Shown piece by piece: positions 1 through 8,193 of a stretch of DNA of 54,660 nt (position 1 is the first letter of the stretch; each line of letters opens with the position of its first letter). The notes beneath the pieces are model-generated. The model worked only from the letters and a program-made list of their open reading frames with translations, was not told where the DNA came from and ran no database searches. Source of the stretch: DASPGX01 sp035620375 (lineage in GTDB: Bacteria; Patescibacteriota; Minisyncoccia; 2-02-FULL-40-12; GWA2-44-9); NCBI GenBank assembly GCA_035620375.1, contig DASPGX010000009.1, positions 1-54,660 of the forward strand. Direction: 5' to 3'. A program made the translations under genes and the position numbers.

Positions 1-246
1 GAACGACGCGATGCCCCGGATGCGCACGCCTTTGGATTCGTATTCGCCCGGTCCGCGCACGATGAGCGCGCCTTCGGGCGCGTCCCCGGACGCATTGTGG
101 TCGTAATGGTCATGGGTAATCAGGACGATATCGTCCTTCACCTTCGGGGGCCGCAGGCCGATGTCCTTGTCGAACGGGTCGATAAGAATGCTTGCCCCTT
201 TCACTTCTATCCGGAAGCAGCTTTGGCCGTGCCAGGAGATGTTCAT
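1..246 (-). CDS. MBL-fold metal-dependent hydrolase (UlaG-like), N-terminal part
   Basis: The reverse strand reads from an ATG at 246 out of the left window edge, giving about 82 residues. The product opens MNISWHGQSCFRIEVKGAS, continues through ILIDPFD and contains THDHYDHN, the metal-binding signature of metallo-beta-lactamase-fold hydrolases of the UlaG/COG2220 type. The C-terminal part is outside the window. A -10 like box (TATCAT, 255-260, reverse strand) lies 8 nt before the ATG with no Shine-Dalgarno, so the transcript is probably leaderless. The substrate cannot be told from this fragment. Family assignment is good. Confidence 0.8.
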   Translation of the reverse strand, partial: MNISWHGQSCFRIEVKGASILIDPFDKDIGLRPPKVKDDIVLITHDHYDHNASGDAPEGALIVRGPGEYESKGVRIRGIASF

Positions 247-328
247 ACGGACCCATGATAGCACCCGCCAAGGCTCATTTCAACGGTCCGCGGAGGGTGT
301 CGACCCCTTGCATAATCCTCATTTTTCC

Positions 329-424
329 TATATCATCAGCCGGTCTCAGGATCCTGCGCTTGCACGACGCCGGCCCTCCGGATGGCGCCGTGCGAGTGCG
401 GGATGAGAGACGTTTTTCGTCAGT
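329..424 (+). promoter_or_regulatory. rpsA promoter and hairpin leader with U-run
   Basis: A -10 like box (TATATC/TATCAT, 329-336) is followed by a long imperfect hairpin. Arm 344-371 pairs with arm 384-410, and most mismatches are G-U compatible. A T-run at 413-417 follows immediately, and the rpsA ATG at 425 begins 7 nt later. A stem followed by U residues just before a ribosomal protein start looks like an attenuator or autoregulatory leader. S1 autoregulation is known in other bacteria. Its use here is inference. Confidence 0.5.
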
Positions 425-1528
425 ATGAACACCGCACTACAGCCCGTAAAAACCATGAAGGACCTCCTCACGCGGGAGGAGTTTGAGCTTCCCAAGGAGG
501 GGCAGATTCTGACCGGTACGGTCATCAGCGTCTCCAAGAGCCAGGTGCTCGTTGACCTGGGTTCGGCCGGAATCGGCATCGTGTACCCGGGACAGTTCTA
601 TGACAGCCCCGACCGCATGCGCCAGCTTCGGCCCGGCGACGAGGTTTCCGCGGTCCTCGCGGAACTGGAGAACGAGGACGGTTACCGCGAGCTCTCGCTC
701 CGTGAGGCACAGATGACCACTGCGTGGCAGCGCATCAAGGAGCTCAAGGACGCCAGCGCCGTCATTTCCACGCCGATTCTGAACATCAACAAGGGCGGAC
801 TCATCGTCCAGGTTGAGGGCGTGCAGGGATTCCTTCCCCTCTCCCAGCTGTCCAGCGAGCATTATCCGAAAGTTGAGGGCGGCGACACAGCAAAAATCGT
901 TCAGGCACTGCAGAAGTTCCGCGGCGAGGAATTCAAAGTGAAAATCCTGGACTACAATGAACAGGAGAACAAGCTCATCGTCTCCGAACGGGCCATTCAG
1001 GAAGAAGCGGCCAAGGAAGAAATCGCGAACCTTCAGGTCGGCCAGGTCGTACAGGGCACAGTCACCGAGGTCACCGACTTCGGCGCGTTCGTTAAACTGT
1101 CGGACATCCTGGACGGACTGGTGCATTCCAGCGAGATAGACTGGAAATTCATCGAAGACCCCCGGCAGGTACTTAAGCCGGGCCAGGAGGTTGAGGCGAA
1201 AATCATCAACCTGGAAGGCGGCCGTGTCGCGCTGTCCATCAAGGCGCTCCGCCCGGACCCGTGGCTCACGGTTGAAGAGGAATTCAAACCCGGCCAGGAC
1301 ATCAAGGGAACGGTCCTGAAAATCCGCTCCAACGGCGCGTTCGTCTCGCTCAACGAGGACATCGTGGGACTCATCCCGACGGCCGAATTCGGCGAGGCGC
1401 CGGTCGCCGACACCGTGAAGGTCGGCGAAAGGCTGAACCTGACCGTCGTCAGCGTGGACGCCAAGGACCATAAGCTCATCCTGACGTTCCGCGAGAAGAA
1501 AGCGGAATCAAAGAGCAAGGAAGAGTAA
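425..1528 (+). CDS. rpsA: 30S ribosomal protein S1 homologue
   Basis: The protein has 367 residues with four S1 OB-fold repeats: about 24-95, 110-190, 198-277 and 286-360. The third is the most canonical (GQVVQGTVTEVTDFGAFVKL). S1 binds mRNA on the small ribosomal subunit and helps initiation. The Proteobacterial form has six repeats. Four repeats fit the shorter versions of Firmicutes and many reduced genomes. The start at 425 gives a complete first domain and follows a structured leader without an SD. A terminator follows at 1553-1592. Because many other genes here look leaderless, S1-dependent initiation would be of limited use to them. Confidence 0.92.
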   Translation: MNTALQPVKTMKDLLTREEFELPKEGQILTGTVISVSKSQVLVDLGSAGIGIVYPGQFYDSPDRMRQLRPGDEVSAVLAELENEDGYRELSLREAQMTTAWQRIKELKDASAVISTPILNINKGGLIVQVEGVQGFLPLSQLSSEHYPKVEGGDTAKIVQALQKFRGEEFKVKILDYNEQENKLIVSERAIQEEAAKEEIANLQVGQVVQGTVTEVTDFGAFVKLSDILDGLVHSSEIDWKFIEDPRQVLKPGQEVEAKIINLEGGRVALSIKALRPDPWLTVEEEFKPGQDIKGTVLKIRSNGAFVSLNEDIVGLIPTAEFGEAPVADTVKVGERLNLTVVSVDAKDHKLILTFREKKAESKSKEE

Positions 1529-1552
1529 TTTCCGGCTGGAAAAAACAAGGGA

Positions 1553-1592
1553 CCCCGCCTCCGTCACGGATTTCTCCGTTCGGGAGGCGGGG
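1553..1592. terminator. Terminator between rpsA and the convergent gene
   Basis: A ten-pair outer stem (CCCCGCCTCC / GGAGGCGGGG) encloses a second stem ACGGA-TTTC-TCCGT. It sits between convergent genes and could serve both. Confidence 0.8.
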
Positions 1593-1608
1593 CCTTTGAT
1601 GTTGGAAC

Positions 1609-2832
1609 CTACTCGCCGTGCACCCTGCGGTGGGTGGCGAGACTCCGCGGGTTCTTGCCCACGAAGTCGCAGTCCCCGCACTCGAGCGGGCTGGGCTCGT
1701 CGCCCTTCCCCTCCGTGTACGAGACGTGCGAGAGGTCCTCGGTGGTGTCGGTGGCGTCCTCGTCGGCGTCCTCGGCCTCGTTGCTCTGCGCGACGGCGTC
1801 GTTGATGGCCTCGTCGGTGAGCTCCTTGGCGTCGTCGGCCGGCTCGGCGGGCGTGCCGGCCTTGGCACCCCTGGCCGCGTCCTTGGCGGCGGTCTCCAAC
1901 GACCGCTGCAGGAGCTGCCAGAGCTGCTTGGCCTGCAGCTTCATCTTGTGGTTCTTCAGGTTGAGGCTGAAGACCTCCGCCGTGATGACGTCCAGCGGCA
2001 CCGAGAGCGAGAGGAGCTCGTTGCGCTCCACAAACCCGGTGACTCCGCCGAACACCCTGGTGAGCCAGACGACCTGACCGTCGCCGTTCCAGAAGAGCGT
2101 TCCGCCCTTCTGGCGGCCGCGCTCGGTCCGGCGCGGTGCGACGGACGCCTTGCAGGTGCCCACGCCCCCGGAGACGAGCTCCTGGAGCGTGATGCCGCTC
2201 CCCGACGCGTTGAGCTCGGCGACGGCCTTCTCGTACACCTCGCGCTCGGCCCTGCGGTCGTTGCGCGCGGCGTTCGCGATGAGCCGCTCCAGCTCACGCA
2301 CCGCCCGGTTGGCGATGGGGAGCTCCGCGAGGCGCTCCGGCAGGACGTAGCTCTGCCGGAAGAACTTGTACTTCCCGTTGGGGTCCGCGATCAGGAGCGT
2401 GCCGGTGAGCTGCTTGTTGACGAGGTCCTTGGCGCCGTCCAGGGTGAGCGACTTGGCGTACTTGCGGTTGTAATACCGCACGAGCGCCAGGCCCCACGCG
2501 GCGCGGGCGATGGCCCGGTAGGCCGGCTCGTCCGCGTTCTGGGTCTCGCCCTTGATGTACGCGTCGGCCTTGATGACCGTCGCGCGGATCTTCTCGTCGG
2601 TGGCGTTCTTGCCGAAGTCCATCAGGATGCCGACCGCCTCCTCCATCTCCGGGAAGATGAAGTCCTCGTAACCCTTACGGGACTCCAGCTCCACGGCCTG
2701 GGCGGCGATGGCGGCCTGCCGCTCTTCGGCGGTCATCTCCAGGCGCGGTGCCTTGCGGAAGCGGGGGGTGTTCGCGGGCTCGTCGTCCTTGCCGATTCCG
2801 GCATCCGTCAACGCGGTCTTCATGTCCTTCAT
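1609..2832 (-). CDS. Hypothetical protein with a C-terminal C2H2-type zinc finger
   Basis: The start at 2832 (MKDMKTALTDAG) is chosen because GGAG lies 7 nt upstream on the reverse strand. The open frame continues to 2934, but without such a signal. The product of 407 residues is largely helical and charged. It has an Ala/Asp/Glu-rich low-complexity linker at about residues 320-375 and ends in a C-x2-C-x12-H-x3-H motif (CGDCDFVGKNPRSLATHRRVH read in two parts: CGDC and HRRVH), an exact C2H2 zinc-finger spacing. I do not recognise the main body. A nucleic-acid or protein-binding role is a guess from the finger. Very GC-rich third positions and the SD-led start set it apart from nearby housekeeping genes. 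Confidence 0.7.
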   Translation of the reverse strand: MKDMKTALTDAGIGKDDEPANTPRFRKAPRLEMTAEERQAAIAAQAVELESRKGYEDFIFPEMEEAVGILMDFGKNATDEKIRATVIKADAYIKGETQNADEPAYRAIARAAWGLALVRYYNRKYAKSLTLDGAKDLVNKQLTGTLLIADPNGKYKFFRQSYVLPERLAELPIANRAVRELERLIANAARNDRRAEREVYEKAVAELNASGSGITLQELVSGGVGTCKASVAPRRTERGRQKGGTLFWNGDGQVVWLTRVFGGVTGFVERNELLSLSVPLDVITAEVFSLNLKNHKMKLQAKQLWQLLQRSLETAAKDAARGAKAGTPAEPADDAKELTDEAINDAVAQSNEAEDADEDATDTTEDLSHVSYTEGKGDEPSPLECGDCDFVGKNPRSLATHRRVHGE

Positions 2833-3108
2833 GAGACGTCTCCTTGCGCCCGAAGGCGCGGTTTGCGGCCGTTGGAACGGCCTGGTGCCGTTGTCCCGCG
2901 TCACAGGACACAGGACGCACCGGTTAAGGTACATTGCGTACTCTCCGGAAGGCCCGAACGGCCCGCCGGATACACGCGCTAACCTCTCTATTATAGCATG
3001 AAAATGGGCAAACAGTCAAGATTTCCCCTTGCTCAAACTTACGTGAAATCCCCCGTCGCAAGGCGTCCCACCGCTGCTCCTCGGGATGATTTCTGCCCGT
3101 CTATACGG
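2833..3108 (-). promoter_or_regulatory. Promoter and long leader of the zinc-finger gene
   Basis: On the reverse strand a TATAAT box (2990-2995, preceded by TGC) starts a leader of about 150 nt. The leader includes a GC-rich hairpin (CCGGCGGGCC...GGCCTTCCGG, about 2945-2975) and an in-frame upstream ATG at 2934. No other gene is visible in this stretch. Confidence 0.5.
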
Positions 3109-3163
3109 GCAAAAATCAAAGGCCGCCGCGCACTTCCGGAATGCACCGGAAACACGCGGCGGC
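3109..3163 (-). terminator. Terminator of the Nudix-hypothetical operon
   Basis: Reverse-strand stem GCCGCCGCG / CGCGGCGGC (3122-3130 with 3155-3163) contains an inner TCCGG/CCGGA stem and is followed by a T-rich run (3109-3120). It lies 30 nt past the stop of the 203-residue protein. Confidence 0.8.
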
Positions 3164-3193
3164 TGGCCATTTCGCGGCCGTCGCCCGAACCGC

Positions 3194-3805
3194 TCAGATG
3201 GTGTCGGGACTGTCCTCCTGCCGGACCCGGTTCACCTGCACGATGGGAATCCCCTTCTTGCCCAGGGACGCCCGGACCGACAGGTACCGCCTGTCCGTGC
3301 CGTCACCGACGCGGAAGTACACGGGGTTGAACGCGTCCGTGTTGCTCAGGAAGTCCAGGTTGACGTAGGCGTACCGGCCGCCGTGCTTGGGCGGGTCGAA
3401 CGTGATGCGCGGACGCCGGTTGACGTCGTTGAACCGCGCCGCGACCAGGAACGGTCCGCCGAACTTCCGCCGGAAGACCAGCTGGCTGTTCGCGGCCTTG
3501 GACCAGTCCACCCAACGGTCGAACTGGACGTACTGGACCGTGCCGACCTCGCTGCCGAAGCTCGGGTGGTAGACGCGGTGTCCGCCGTCACGCTCGATAC
3601 GGACCAGCTGCGGATTCCGCTTGAGCAGATCGGGAGCCAGCAGAACCGCCCCACGGCCGGAATCGGTCAGCTCCGCGAACGTTCCGGAATCTTCCGTGAA
3701 CTCCACGTCCGACGGGAACGTGAGCGCCAGTCCGACGGACAGCGCACCTGCGGACGCAAGGACGTCCGCGTAGCAGGCGTCGTTGAGCCCGTTTCTGTCG
3801 ATCAT
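3194..3805 (-). CDS. Hypothetical protein, 203 aa, coupled to the Nudix gene
   Basis: The ATG overlaps the TGA of the upstream Nudix gene (ATGA). A strong GGAGG lies inside the end of that gene, so translation is probably coupled. The product has no signal peptide or membrane segment. It is rich in beta-strand-like stretches (VQYVQFDRWVDW, LVFRRKFGGPFLVAARFNDV, RYAYVNLDFLSN). I do not recognise the family. The pairing suggests that it works with the Nudix enzyme. Confidence 0.65.
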   Translation of the reverse strand: MIDRNGLNDACYADVLASAGALSVGLALTFPSDVEFTEDSGTFAELTDSGRGAVLLAPDLLKRNPQLVRIERDGGHRVYHPSFGSEVGTVQYVQFDRWVDWSKAANSQLVFRRKFGGPFLVAARFNDVNRRPRITFDPPKHGGRYAYVNLDFLSNTDAFNPVYFRVGDGTDRRYLSVRASLGKKGIPIVQVNRVRQEDSPDTI

Positions 3806-4380
3806 GCTCGTCCTCCTTCCGGGCGGAGCACCGCCCTGCGGACCATTGCACGGGTCCGCCGATAGGTATTCTCGGGCAGGTTGGTGGCGGGATGCCAGGA
3901 CGCCCGGATGATGTGTACGTCACCGGGGCCGGCATGACCCACGATGGCGGGCCGCGCCCGCACGAGCCAGATGGTCTCTTCCCTGCGGCGTTTCCAGAGG
4001 TCCAGCGCGAACGGCGCGATGAATATGCCGGCCTCCTCCAGAACCTCTTTAACGGCCGTCAGGGTGACCCGCGGGTCGCCGAGCTCGCGGCACCGCTTCA
4101 GGGCGCGGCGCACCGTGATGCTCTTGGGGTCCATGCGGAGCCTGCGGAACTGTTCGTGGATTCCGCGGACGATGTCGTCCTCGGTTCCTTCCACCTTTCC
4201 GCCGGGCGCACCCCACCCGGGGGGCTTCGCCCACTGACCGGAGCCGTCCGGCTCCGTGGTGTCCTGAGGCTTGCCGCGTTCCTGAACGAGCAGTACTTGT
4301 CTGCGCTCGTCCTGGATGAGGACCTTGACGGTCTGTTCGGGCGCCGCCTCTCTGAAGGGCGGCGCAACCGGAAGCGTCAT
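3802..4380 (-). CDS. Nudix-family hydrolase with a split Nudix box
   Basis: The protein has 192 residues. The start follows GAGGAG at 7 nt. The N-terminal strand VKVLIQDERRQVLLVQERG and the loop GWGAPGGKVEG match the start of a Nudix domain. The helix half of the box appears as AVKEVLEEAGI, with Lys in place of the usual Arg before EV. About 40 residues lie between the GGKVEG and AVKEVLEE halves, where a canonical box has about ten. The EVLEE metal ligands are present, so activity is plausible. The substrate is unknown. It heads a two-gene operon from a TAAAAT promoter near 4420. Confidence 0.75.
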   Translation of the reverse strand: MTLPVAPPFREAAPEQTVKVLIQDERRQVLLVQERGKPQDTTEPDGSGQWAKPPGWGAPGGKVEGTEDDIVRGIHEQFRRLRMDPKSITVRRALKRCRELGDPRVTLTAVKEVLEEAGIFIAPFALDLWKRRREETIWLVRARPAIVGHAGPGDVHIIRASWHPATNLPENTYRRTRAMVRRAVLRPEGGRA

Positions 4381-4480
4381 GAGAGCCTCCTCATGTGAAG
4401 TTGCGATTGTAATATTTTAGCATAAAATATGGCGTTTTGTCAATCTCCGGGCCGCCGGCAGCACCCCGGCACGCGCATCG

Positions 4481-4509
4481 TTGAAACACACCATTTTCTG
4501 TGGTATTCT
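4481..4509 (+). promoter_or_regulatory. ftsH promoter
   Basis: TTGAAA (4481-4486), a 17 nt spacer, then TATTCT (4504-4509) preceded by TGG. The expected start site falls 2-4 nt before the ATG at 4519, so the mRNA is nearly leaderless. Confidence 0.65.
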
Positions 4510-4518
4510 CGCGCAACC

Positions 4519-6348
4519 ATGCGGAATATACTGCGTGCAATCGGACTCGTATTCGTCGCCCTCATCGCCATCAGCGCCCTTGCCGCCGTGCTGGGAGGCG
4601 GGCTTTCTTCGCCCGAAGAACTGTCCCTGTCGGAACTCGCCGCGCGCATCAACGACGGAGCAATCGCCGAGCTTTCCGTGCAGGGCGACACCATCACGGC
4701 AACCGACGCGGACGGGGCGGAGTTCCGCACGACCAAAGAAGCGGGCGTCTCGGCGCTGGAATCACTTGAGCGTGCCGGCGCCCAGGCCGACGCGCTGGGA
4801 GCGGTGGACGTCGCCGTCCGGGAAGGAGAGGGCTTCAGCGCCTTCCTCGCCGGATTCCTGCAGGCAATCATCCCCTTCGCGCTCGTGCTGGGCGTCTTCT
4901 GGTATCTGATGCGGCAGGCACAGCGCGGCTCCATGCAGGCGTTCAACTTCGGCAAATCGCGCGCGAAGCTTTCCGCGGGCGCGACGACCGCGGACGGAAA
5001 GCGCATCACGTTCGCTGACGTCGCGGGCCTCCTTGAGGCCAAGGAGGAAATCGCCGAAGTCGTCCAGTTCCTGCGCGACCCGGACAAATTTGCCCGGCTC
5101 GGCGCGCGGATTCCGCGGGGAATCCTGTTGGTGGGCTCCCCCGGCACGGGAAAAACTCTTCTGGCCAAAGCGGTGGCGAACGAGGCCGACGTCCCCTTCT
5201 TCTACGTATCGGGTTCCGAATTCGTGGAGATGTTCGTCGGCGTGGGCGCCAACCGCGTCCGCGACACGTTTGAAACGGCAAAGCGTTCCTCGCCGAGCAT
5301 CATCTTCGTGGACGAGATTGACGCCGTCGGCAGACAACGGGGCGCGGGTCTGGGCGGCGGGCATGACGAACGCGAGCAGACACTGAACCAGATTCTCGTG
5401 GAGATGGACGGCTTCGAGCCGCACCAGGCGGTCATCGTCGTCGCGGCGACGAACCGCCCGGACATCCTGGACCCGGCGCTTCTGCGTCCGGGACGCTTTG
5501 ACCGGCGCATCATCCTGGACGAGCCGTCCAGGAACGACCGTGAGGCAATCCTCAAACTGCACGCCGCCGACAAGCCGCTCGCCAAAGATGTGAACCTCCG
5601 CACCGTCGCCGAACGCACACCGGGCCTTTCGGGCGCCGATCTGGGAAACCTGATGAACGAAGCGGCGATTCTGGCCGCGCGCCGGGACCGCAAAACCGTG
5701 ACCCAGCAGGATATCCTGGAAGCCATTGAGAAAGTTATGCTCGGGCCGGAGCGCCGGAGTCATGTGATGTCCGCGAAAGAAAAAGAGGTGACGGCATTCC
5801 ACGAAGCCGGCCACGCCCTGGTCGCCGCATCCGTCCCCCACTCGGACCCCGTGCACAAGGTGTCCATCATCGCGCGCGGACGCGCGGGCGGATACACGAT
5901 GAAACTGCCGAGCGAGGACAAATATCTGAAAACGAAGAGCGAGTTCGAGGCGGAGTTGGCGGTATTGCTCGGCGGGTACACCGCGGAACAGCTTGTCTTC
6001 AAGGAACTGACGACGGGAGCGAGCAACGACCTCAAGCAGGCCTCGGAGCTGGCACGGCGCATGGTGACCCGGTTCGGCATGTCCGAGAAGCTGGGACCCG
6101 TAACCTACGGCCATGAGCACGACAGTATCTTCCTCGGCCGTGAGATGACGTACGAACGCAATTACTCGGAGACGATGGCGCTCCGCATAGACGAAGAAGT
6201 CACCGGGCTCATCGTGCGTGCGATGAAGACGGCGCGCGACGCGCTGACCAGGCGCATGCAGAAACTGCACCTCATCGCGCATGAACTCATCGCCAAGGAA
6301 ACACTGGAACAGGACGAGTTCAATTCGCTCATAGGACAGGCGGCGTAA
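4519..6348 (+). CDS. ftsH: ATP-dependent zinc metalloprotease FtsH
   Basis: The membrane-anchored AAA+ protease has 609 residues. It has TM1 at about residues 5-27, a short extracytoplasmic domain, and TM2 at about 110-132. The AAA module contains Walker A GSPGTGKT, Walker B IIFVDEID and an SRH ending in GRFDRRI. The zinc-protease motif HEAGH is in the C-terminal part. FtsH degrades membrane and short-lived cytosolic proteins. The start at 4519 is preferred over the longer frame from 4429 because it begins with the first membrane helix and sits just after the promoter. It is somewhat shorter than E. coli FtsH because the C-terminal tail is reduced. Confidence 0.96.
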   Translation: MRNILRAIGLVFVALIAISALAAVLGGGLSSPEELSLSELAARINDGAIAELSVQGDTITATDADGAEFRTTKEAGVSALESLERAGAQADALGAVDVAVREGEGFSAFLAGFLQAIIPFALVLGVFWYLMRQAQRGSMQAFNFGKSRAKLSAGATTADGKRITFADVAGLLEAKEEIAEVVQFLRDPDKFARLGARIPRGILLVGSPGTGKTLLAKAVANEADVPFFYVSGSEFVEMFVGVGANRVRDTFETAKRSSPSIIFVDEIDAVGRQRGAGLGGGHDEREQTLNQILVEMDGFEPHQAVIVVAATNRPDILDPALLRPGRFDRRIILDEPSRNDREAILKLHAADKPLAKDVNLRTVAERTPGLSGADLGNLMNEAAILAARRDRKTVTQQDILEAIEKVMLGPERRSHVMSAKEKEVTAFHEAGHALVAASVPHSDPVHKVSIIARGRAGGYTMKLPSEDKYLKTKSEFEAELAVLLGGYTAEQLVFKELTTGASNDLKQASELARRMVTRFGMSEKLGPVTYGHEHDSIFLGREMTYERNYSETMALRIDEEVTGLIVRAMKTARDALTRRMQKLHLIAHELIAKETLEQDEFNSLIGQAA

Positions 6349-6349
6349 T

Positions 6350-6426
6350 CCCCACACTCACCGAGCAAAAGGGCGACCCATACGGGTCGCCCTGGCATTT
6401 CTGAGCATTGCTCGGTAAGTGTGGGG
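6350..6426. terminator. Two-tier bidirectional terminator between ftsH and purF
   Basis: An outer inverted repeat (CCCCACACTCACCGAGCA / TGCTCGGTAAGTGTGGGG) encloses an inner perfect nine-pair hairpin GGGCGACCC-ATAC-GGGTCGCCC. It fills the whole space between the two convergent genes. Confidence 0.8.
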
Positions 6427-6427
6427 A

Positions 6428-7777
6428 CTAAAACTTCGGGACCGGCGTCGGATACTCGCCCGTGAAGCAGGCGACGCAATGCGATGCTCCGGCATCGTCG
6501 CCGAACGCGGCCAGCATCCCCTCCCGCGACAGGTACTCCAGCGAGTCGGCGCCCAGGTACTCGCGGACGCCCTGTACGCCGTGCTCGGCCGCGTACAGTT
6601 CGCGCTTGGTGCGCATGTCCACGCCGTAGAAGCACGGACTGACGACGGGCGGCGAACTGACGCGGACATGGATTTCCTTGGCGCCCGCGGACCGGATGAG
6701 CCGGATGGTCCGCTTCATCGTCACGGCGCGGATGATGGAGTCGTCCACCAGGACGACCCGCTGTCCGCGCACCCATGCGCGCGTAATGCTGTGCTTCATG
6801 GCGACCGCCAAGTCGCGCAGGGACTCTTCGGGCTTGATGAACGTCCGGTCCACGTAATGGTTCCGGTTCATCGCCGGCCGGTACGGGATCCCCGACCGCT
6901 CGGCATATCCCAGCGCGGCCCATTGGCCGGAATCCAGTACCGGAATCACGATGTCGGCGTCGGCGGGAAATTCCTCGGCAAGCCGGAAGCCGAGCGCGTA
7001 GCGGTCCTGGGACACGTCCGCACCGTCCAGAACGCTGTCGGGGCGGCTGATGTAGATTTTCTCGAACGCGCACAGCCGCCGCTTCCGGTACTCGGCGAAT
7101 ACTTCTTCGCGCACGCCGTCGGCATCGGCGATGACCCCGGTGCCCGGCCGCACCTCGTGGACTTCCTCCACTCCCAGGTGCGTGAGCGCGCACGTTTCGG
7201 AGGCGAACAGGCACGCCTTGCCGCGGCGCCCCCAGAACAGCGGGCGGAATCCGTACGGGTCACGGAACCCGACCATCGTGCCCGGTGCCATGACCAGCAT
7301 CGCGTACGCGCCGTCCAGCGCCGCGAACGCCACCTTGATGGCGTCCGTCAGCCGGACGCCCTTGGCCTGTGCGATGAAATGCACCGCGACCTCGGTGTCC
7401 GAATGCGTGATGACCGGAGCGCCCCGCGCCATGAGAAGCTGCCGCCCGGCGGCGGCCATGGGAAAGTTCCCGTTATGGGCGACGGCGATGCGGCCGTGGC
7501 GCGTCTCGGCGACGAACGGCTGCGTCTCCTGCGTGCTCACCTCACCCGCCGTGCGGTAGCGCACGTGGCCGATGGCGCTCGTGCCGTCCGGACCCCGCAG
7601 TTCGGCGAAGTCCACCGCATCGCGGAGAAGTCCGAGCCCCCGGCGCTCCTGCCAGTGCTCTCCGTCCGCGGTGACGATGCCGGCGGAATCCTGTCCGCGG
7701 TGCTGGAGCTGATACAGCCCCTGGTATGCGAGCTCTCCGGCCCGGTCTGAACCGAAGACCCCGACGATGCCGCACAT
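6428..7777 (-). CDS. purF: Amidophosphoribosyltransferase
   Basis: The enzyme has 449 residues and commits PRPP and glutamine to phosphoribosylamine in purine synthesis. The nucleophile is Cys2 (MCGIVGVFG), exposed by Met removal. The N-terminal Ntn glutaminase carries QHRGQDSAGI. The PRPP loop is VVLVDDSIIR in the C-terminal phosphoribosyltransferase half. A strong AAGGAGG lies 4-5 nt before the ATG, and an extended -10 (TGGTACACT, 7804-7809, reverse strand) lies upstream. It stands alone here without other pur genes. Confidence 0.95.
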   Translation of the reverse strand: MCGIVGVFGSDRAGELAYQGLYQLQHRGQDSAGIVTADGEHWQERRGLGLLRDAVDFAELRGPDGTSAIGHVRYRTAGEVSTQETQPFVAETRHGRIAVAHNGNFPMAAAGRQLLMARGAPVITHSDTEVAVHFIAQAKGVRLTDAIKVAFAALDGAYAMLVMAPGTMVGFRDPYGFRPLFWGRRGKACLFASETCALTHLGVEEVHEVRPGTGVIADADGVREEVFAEYRKRRLCAFEKIYISRPDSVLDGADVSQDRYALGFRLAEEFPADADIVIPVLDSGQWAALGYAERSGIPYRPAMNRNHYVDRTFIKPEESLRDLAVAMKHSITRAWVRGQRVVLVDDSIIRAVTMKRTIRLIRSAGAKEIHVRVSSPPVVSPCFYGVDMRTKRELYAAEHGVQGVREYLGADSLEYLSREGMLAAFGDDAGASHCVACFTGEYPTPVPKF

Positions 7778-7850
7778 AGGTCCTCCTTAAAGAACAAAAC
7801 CGCAGTGTACCAGACGGAGGCGGACTATGGAAATGCCCCGGAATTTCTGA

Positions 7851-7856
7851 TATAAT
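7851..7856 (+). promoter_or_regulatory. tRNA-Ile promoter -10
   Basis: TATAAT preceded by TGA, 14 nt before the tRNA-Ile gene. It probably also drives the GIY-YIG gene and tRNA-Val. Confidence 0.6.
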
Positions 7857-7869
7857 ATGCCGGACGTTC

Positions 7870-7943
7870 GGGGGAGTAGCTCAGTCGGTTAGAGCGCCAA
7901 GCTTATACCTTGGTGGTCGCAGGTTCGAGTCCTGCCTCCCCCA
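7870..7943 (+). tRNA. tRNA-Ile(UAU)
   Basis: The 74 nt cloverleaf has acceptor GGGGGAG/CTCCCCC, anticodon stem CCAAG/CTTGG and loop CTTATAC, giving anticodon UAU for AUA codons. CCA is not encoded. Most bacteria read AUA with a lysidine-modified CAU tRNA. A genuine UAU tRNA is less common. Confidence 0.88.
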
Positions 7944-7947
7944 CCCG

Positions 7948-8193
7948 ATGCCCTGGTTCGTGTATATTCTTCGATGCGGCGATGGTACGTTATATACCGG
8001 CATCGCGACCGACGTGCAGCGCCGTCTTGCCGAGCACCGGAAGAATGCCGGAGCCAGATATACGCGCGGACGCGGACCGTTCCGCGTCGTGTACCGCGAG
8101 CGGGTGTCGGGACGGAGCACAGCGCTGAAACGCGAAGCGGCCATCAAGCGGCTGACGCGCGGACGGAAATTACAACTCATCAGGGGCGGTTAG
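7948..8193 (+). CDS. GIY-YIG nuclease of the UPF0213 (YhbQ-like) family
   Basis: The protein has 81 residues and is essentially one GIY-YIG domain: VYILRCGDGTLYTGIATDV contains the YIL and YTG halves, followed by RRLAEHR and the ALKREAAIKRL helix of the UPF0213 group. The ATG lies 4 nt after the 3' end of tRNA-Ile. The TAG stop (8191-8193) lies inside the following tRNA-Val gene, so CDS and tRNA overlap by 10 nt. It must be cotranscribed with the two tRNAs, and tRNA processing would cut its mRNA at both ends. The biological role of this family is poorly known. Confidence 0.85.
   Translation: MPWFVYILRCGDGTLYTGIATDVQRRLAEHRKNAGARYTRGRGPFRVVYRERVSGRSTALKREAAIKRLTRGRKLQLIRGG

Noticed and set aside
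437..1471. Long reverse-strand open frame opposite rpsA
   Set aside because: It mirrors the rpsA codons and has no family motifs. High GC content opens shadow frames.
1618..2982. Long plus-strand open frame opposite the zinc-finger gene
   Set aside because: Arg/Leu/Val-rich shadow frame. The reverse-strand gene has an SD and a coherent zinc-finger end.
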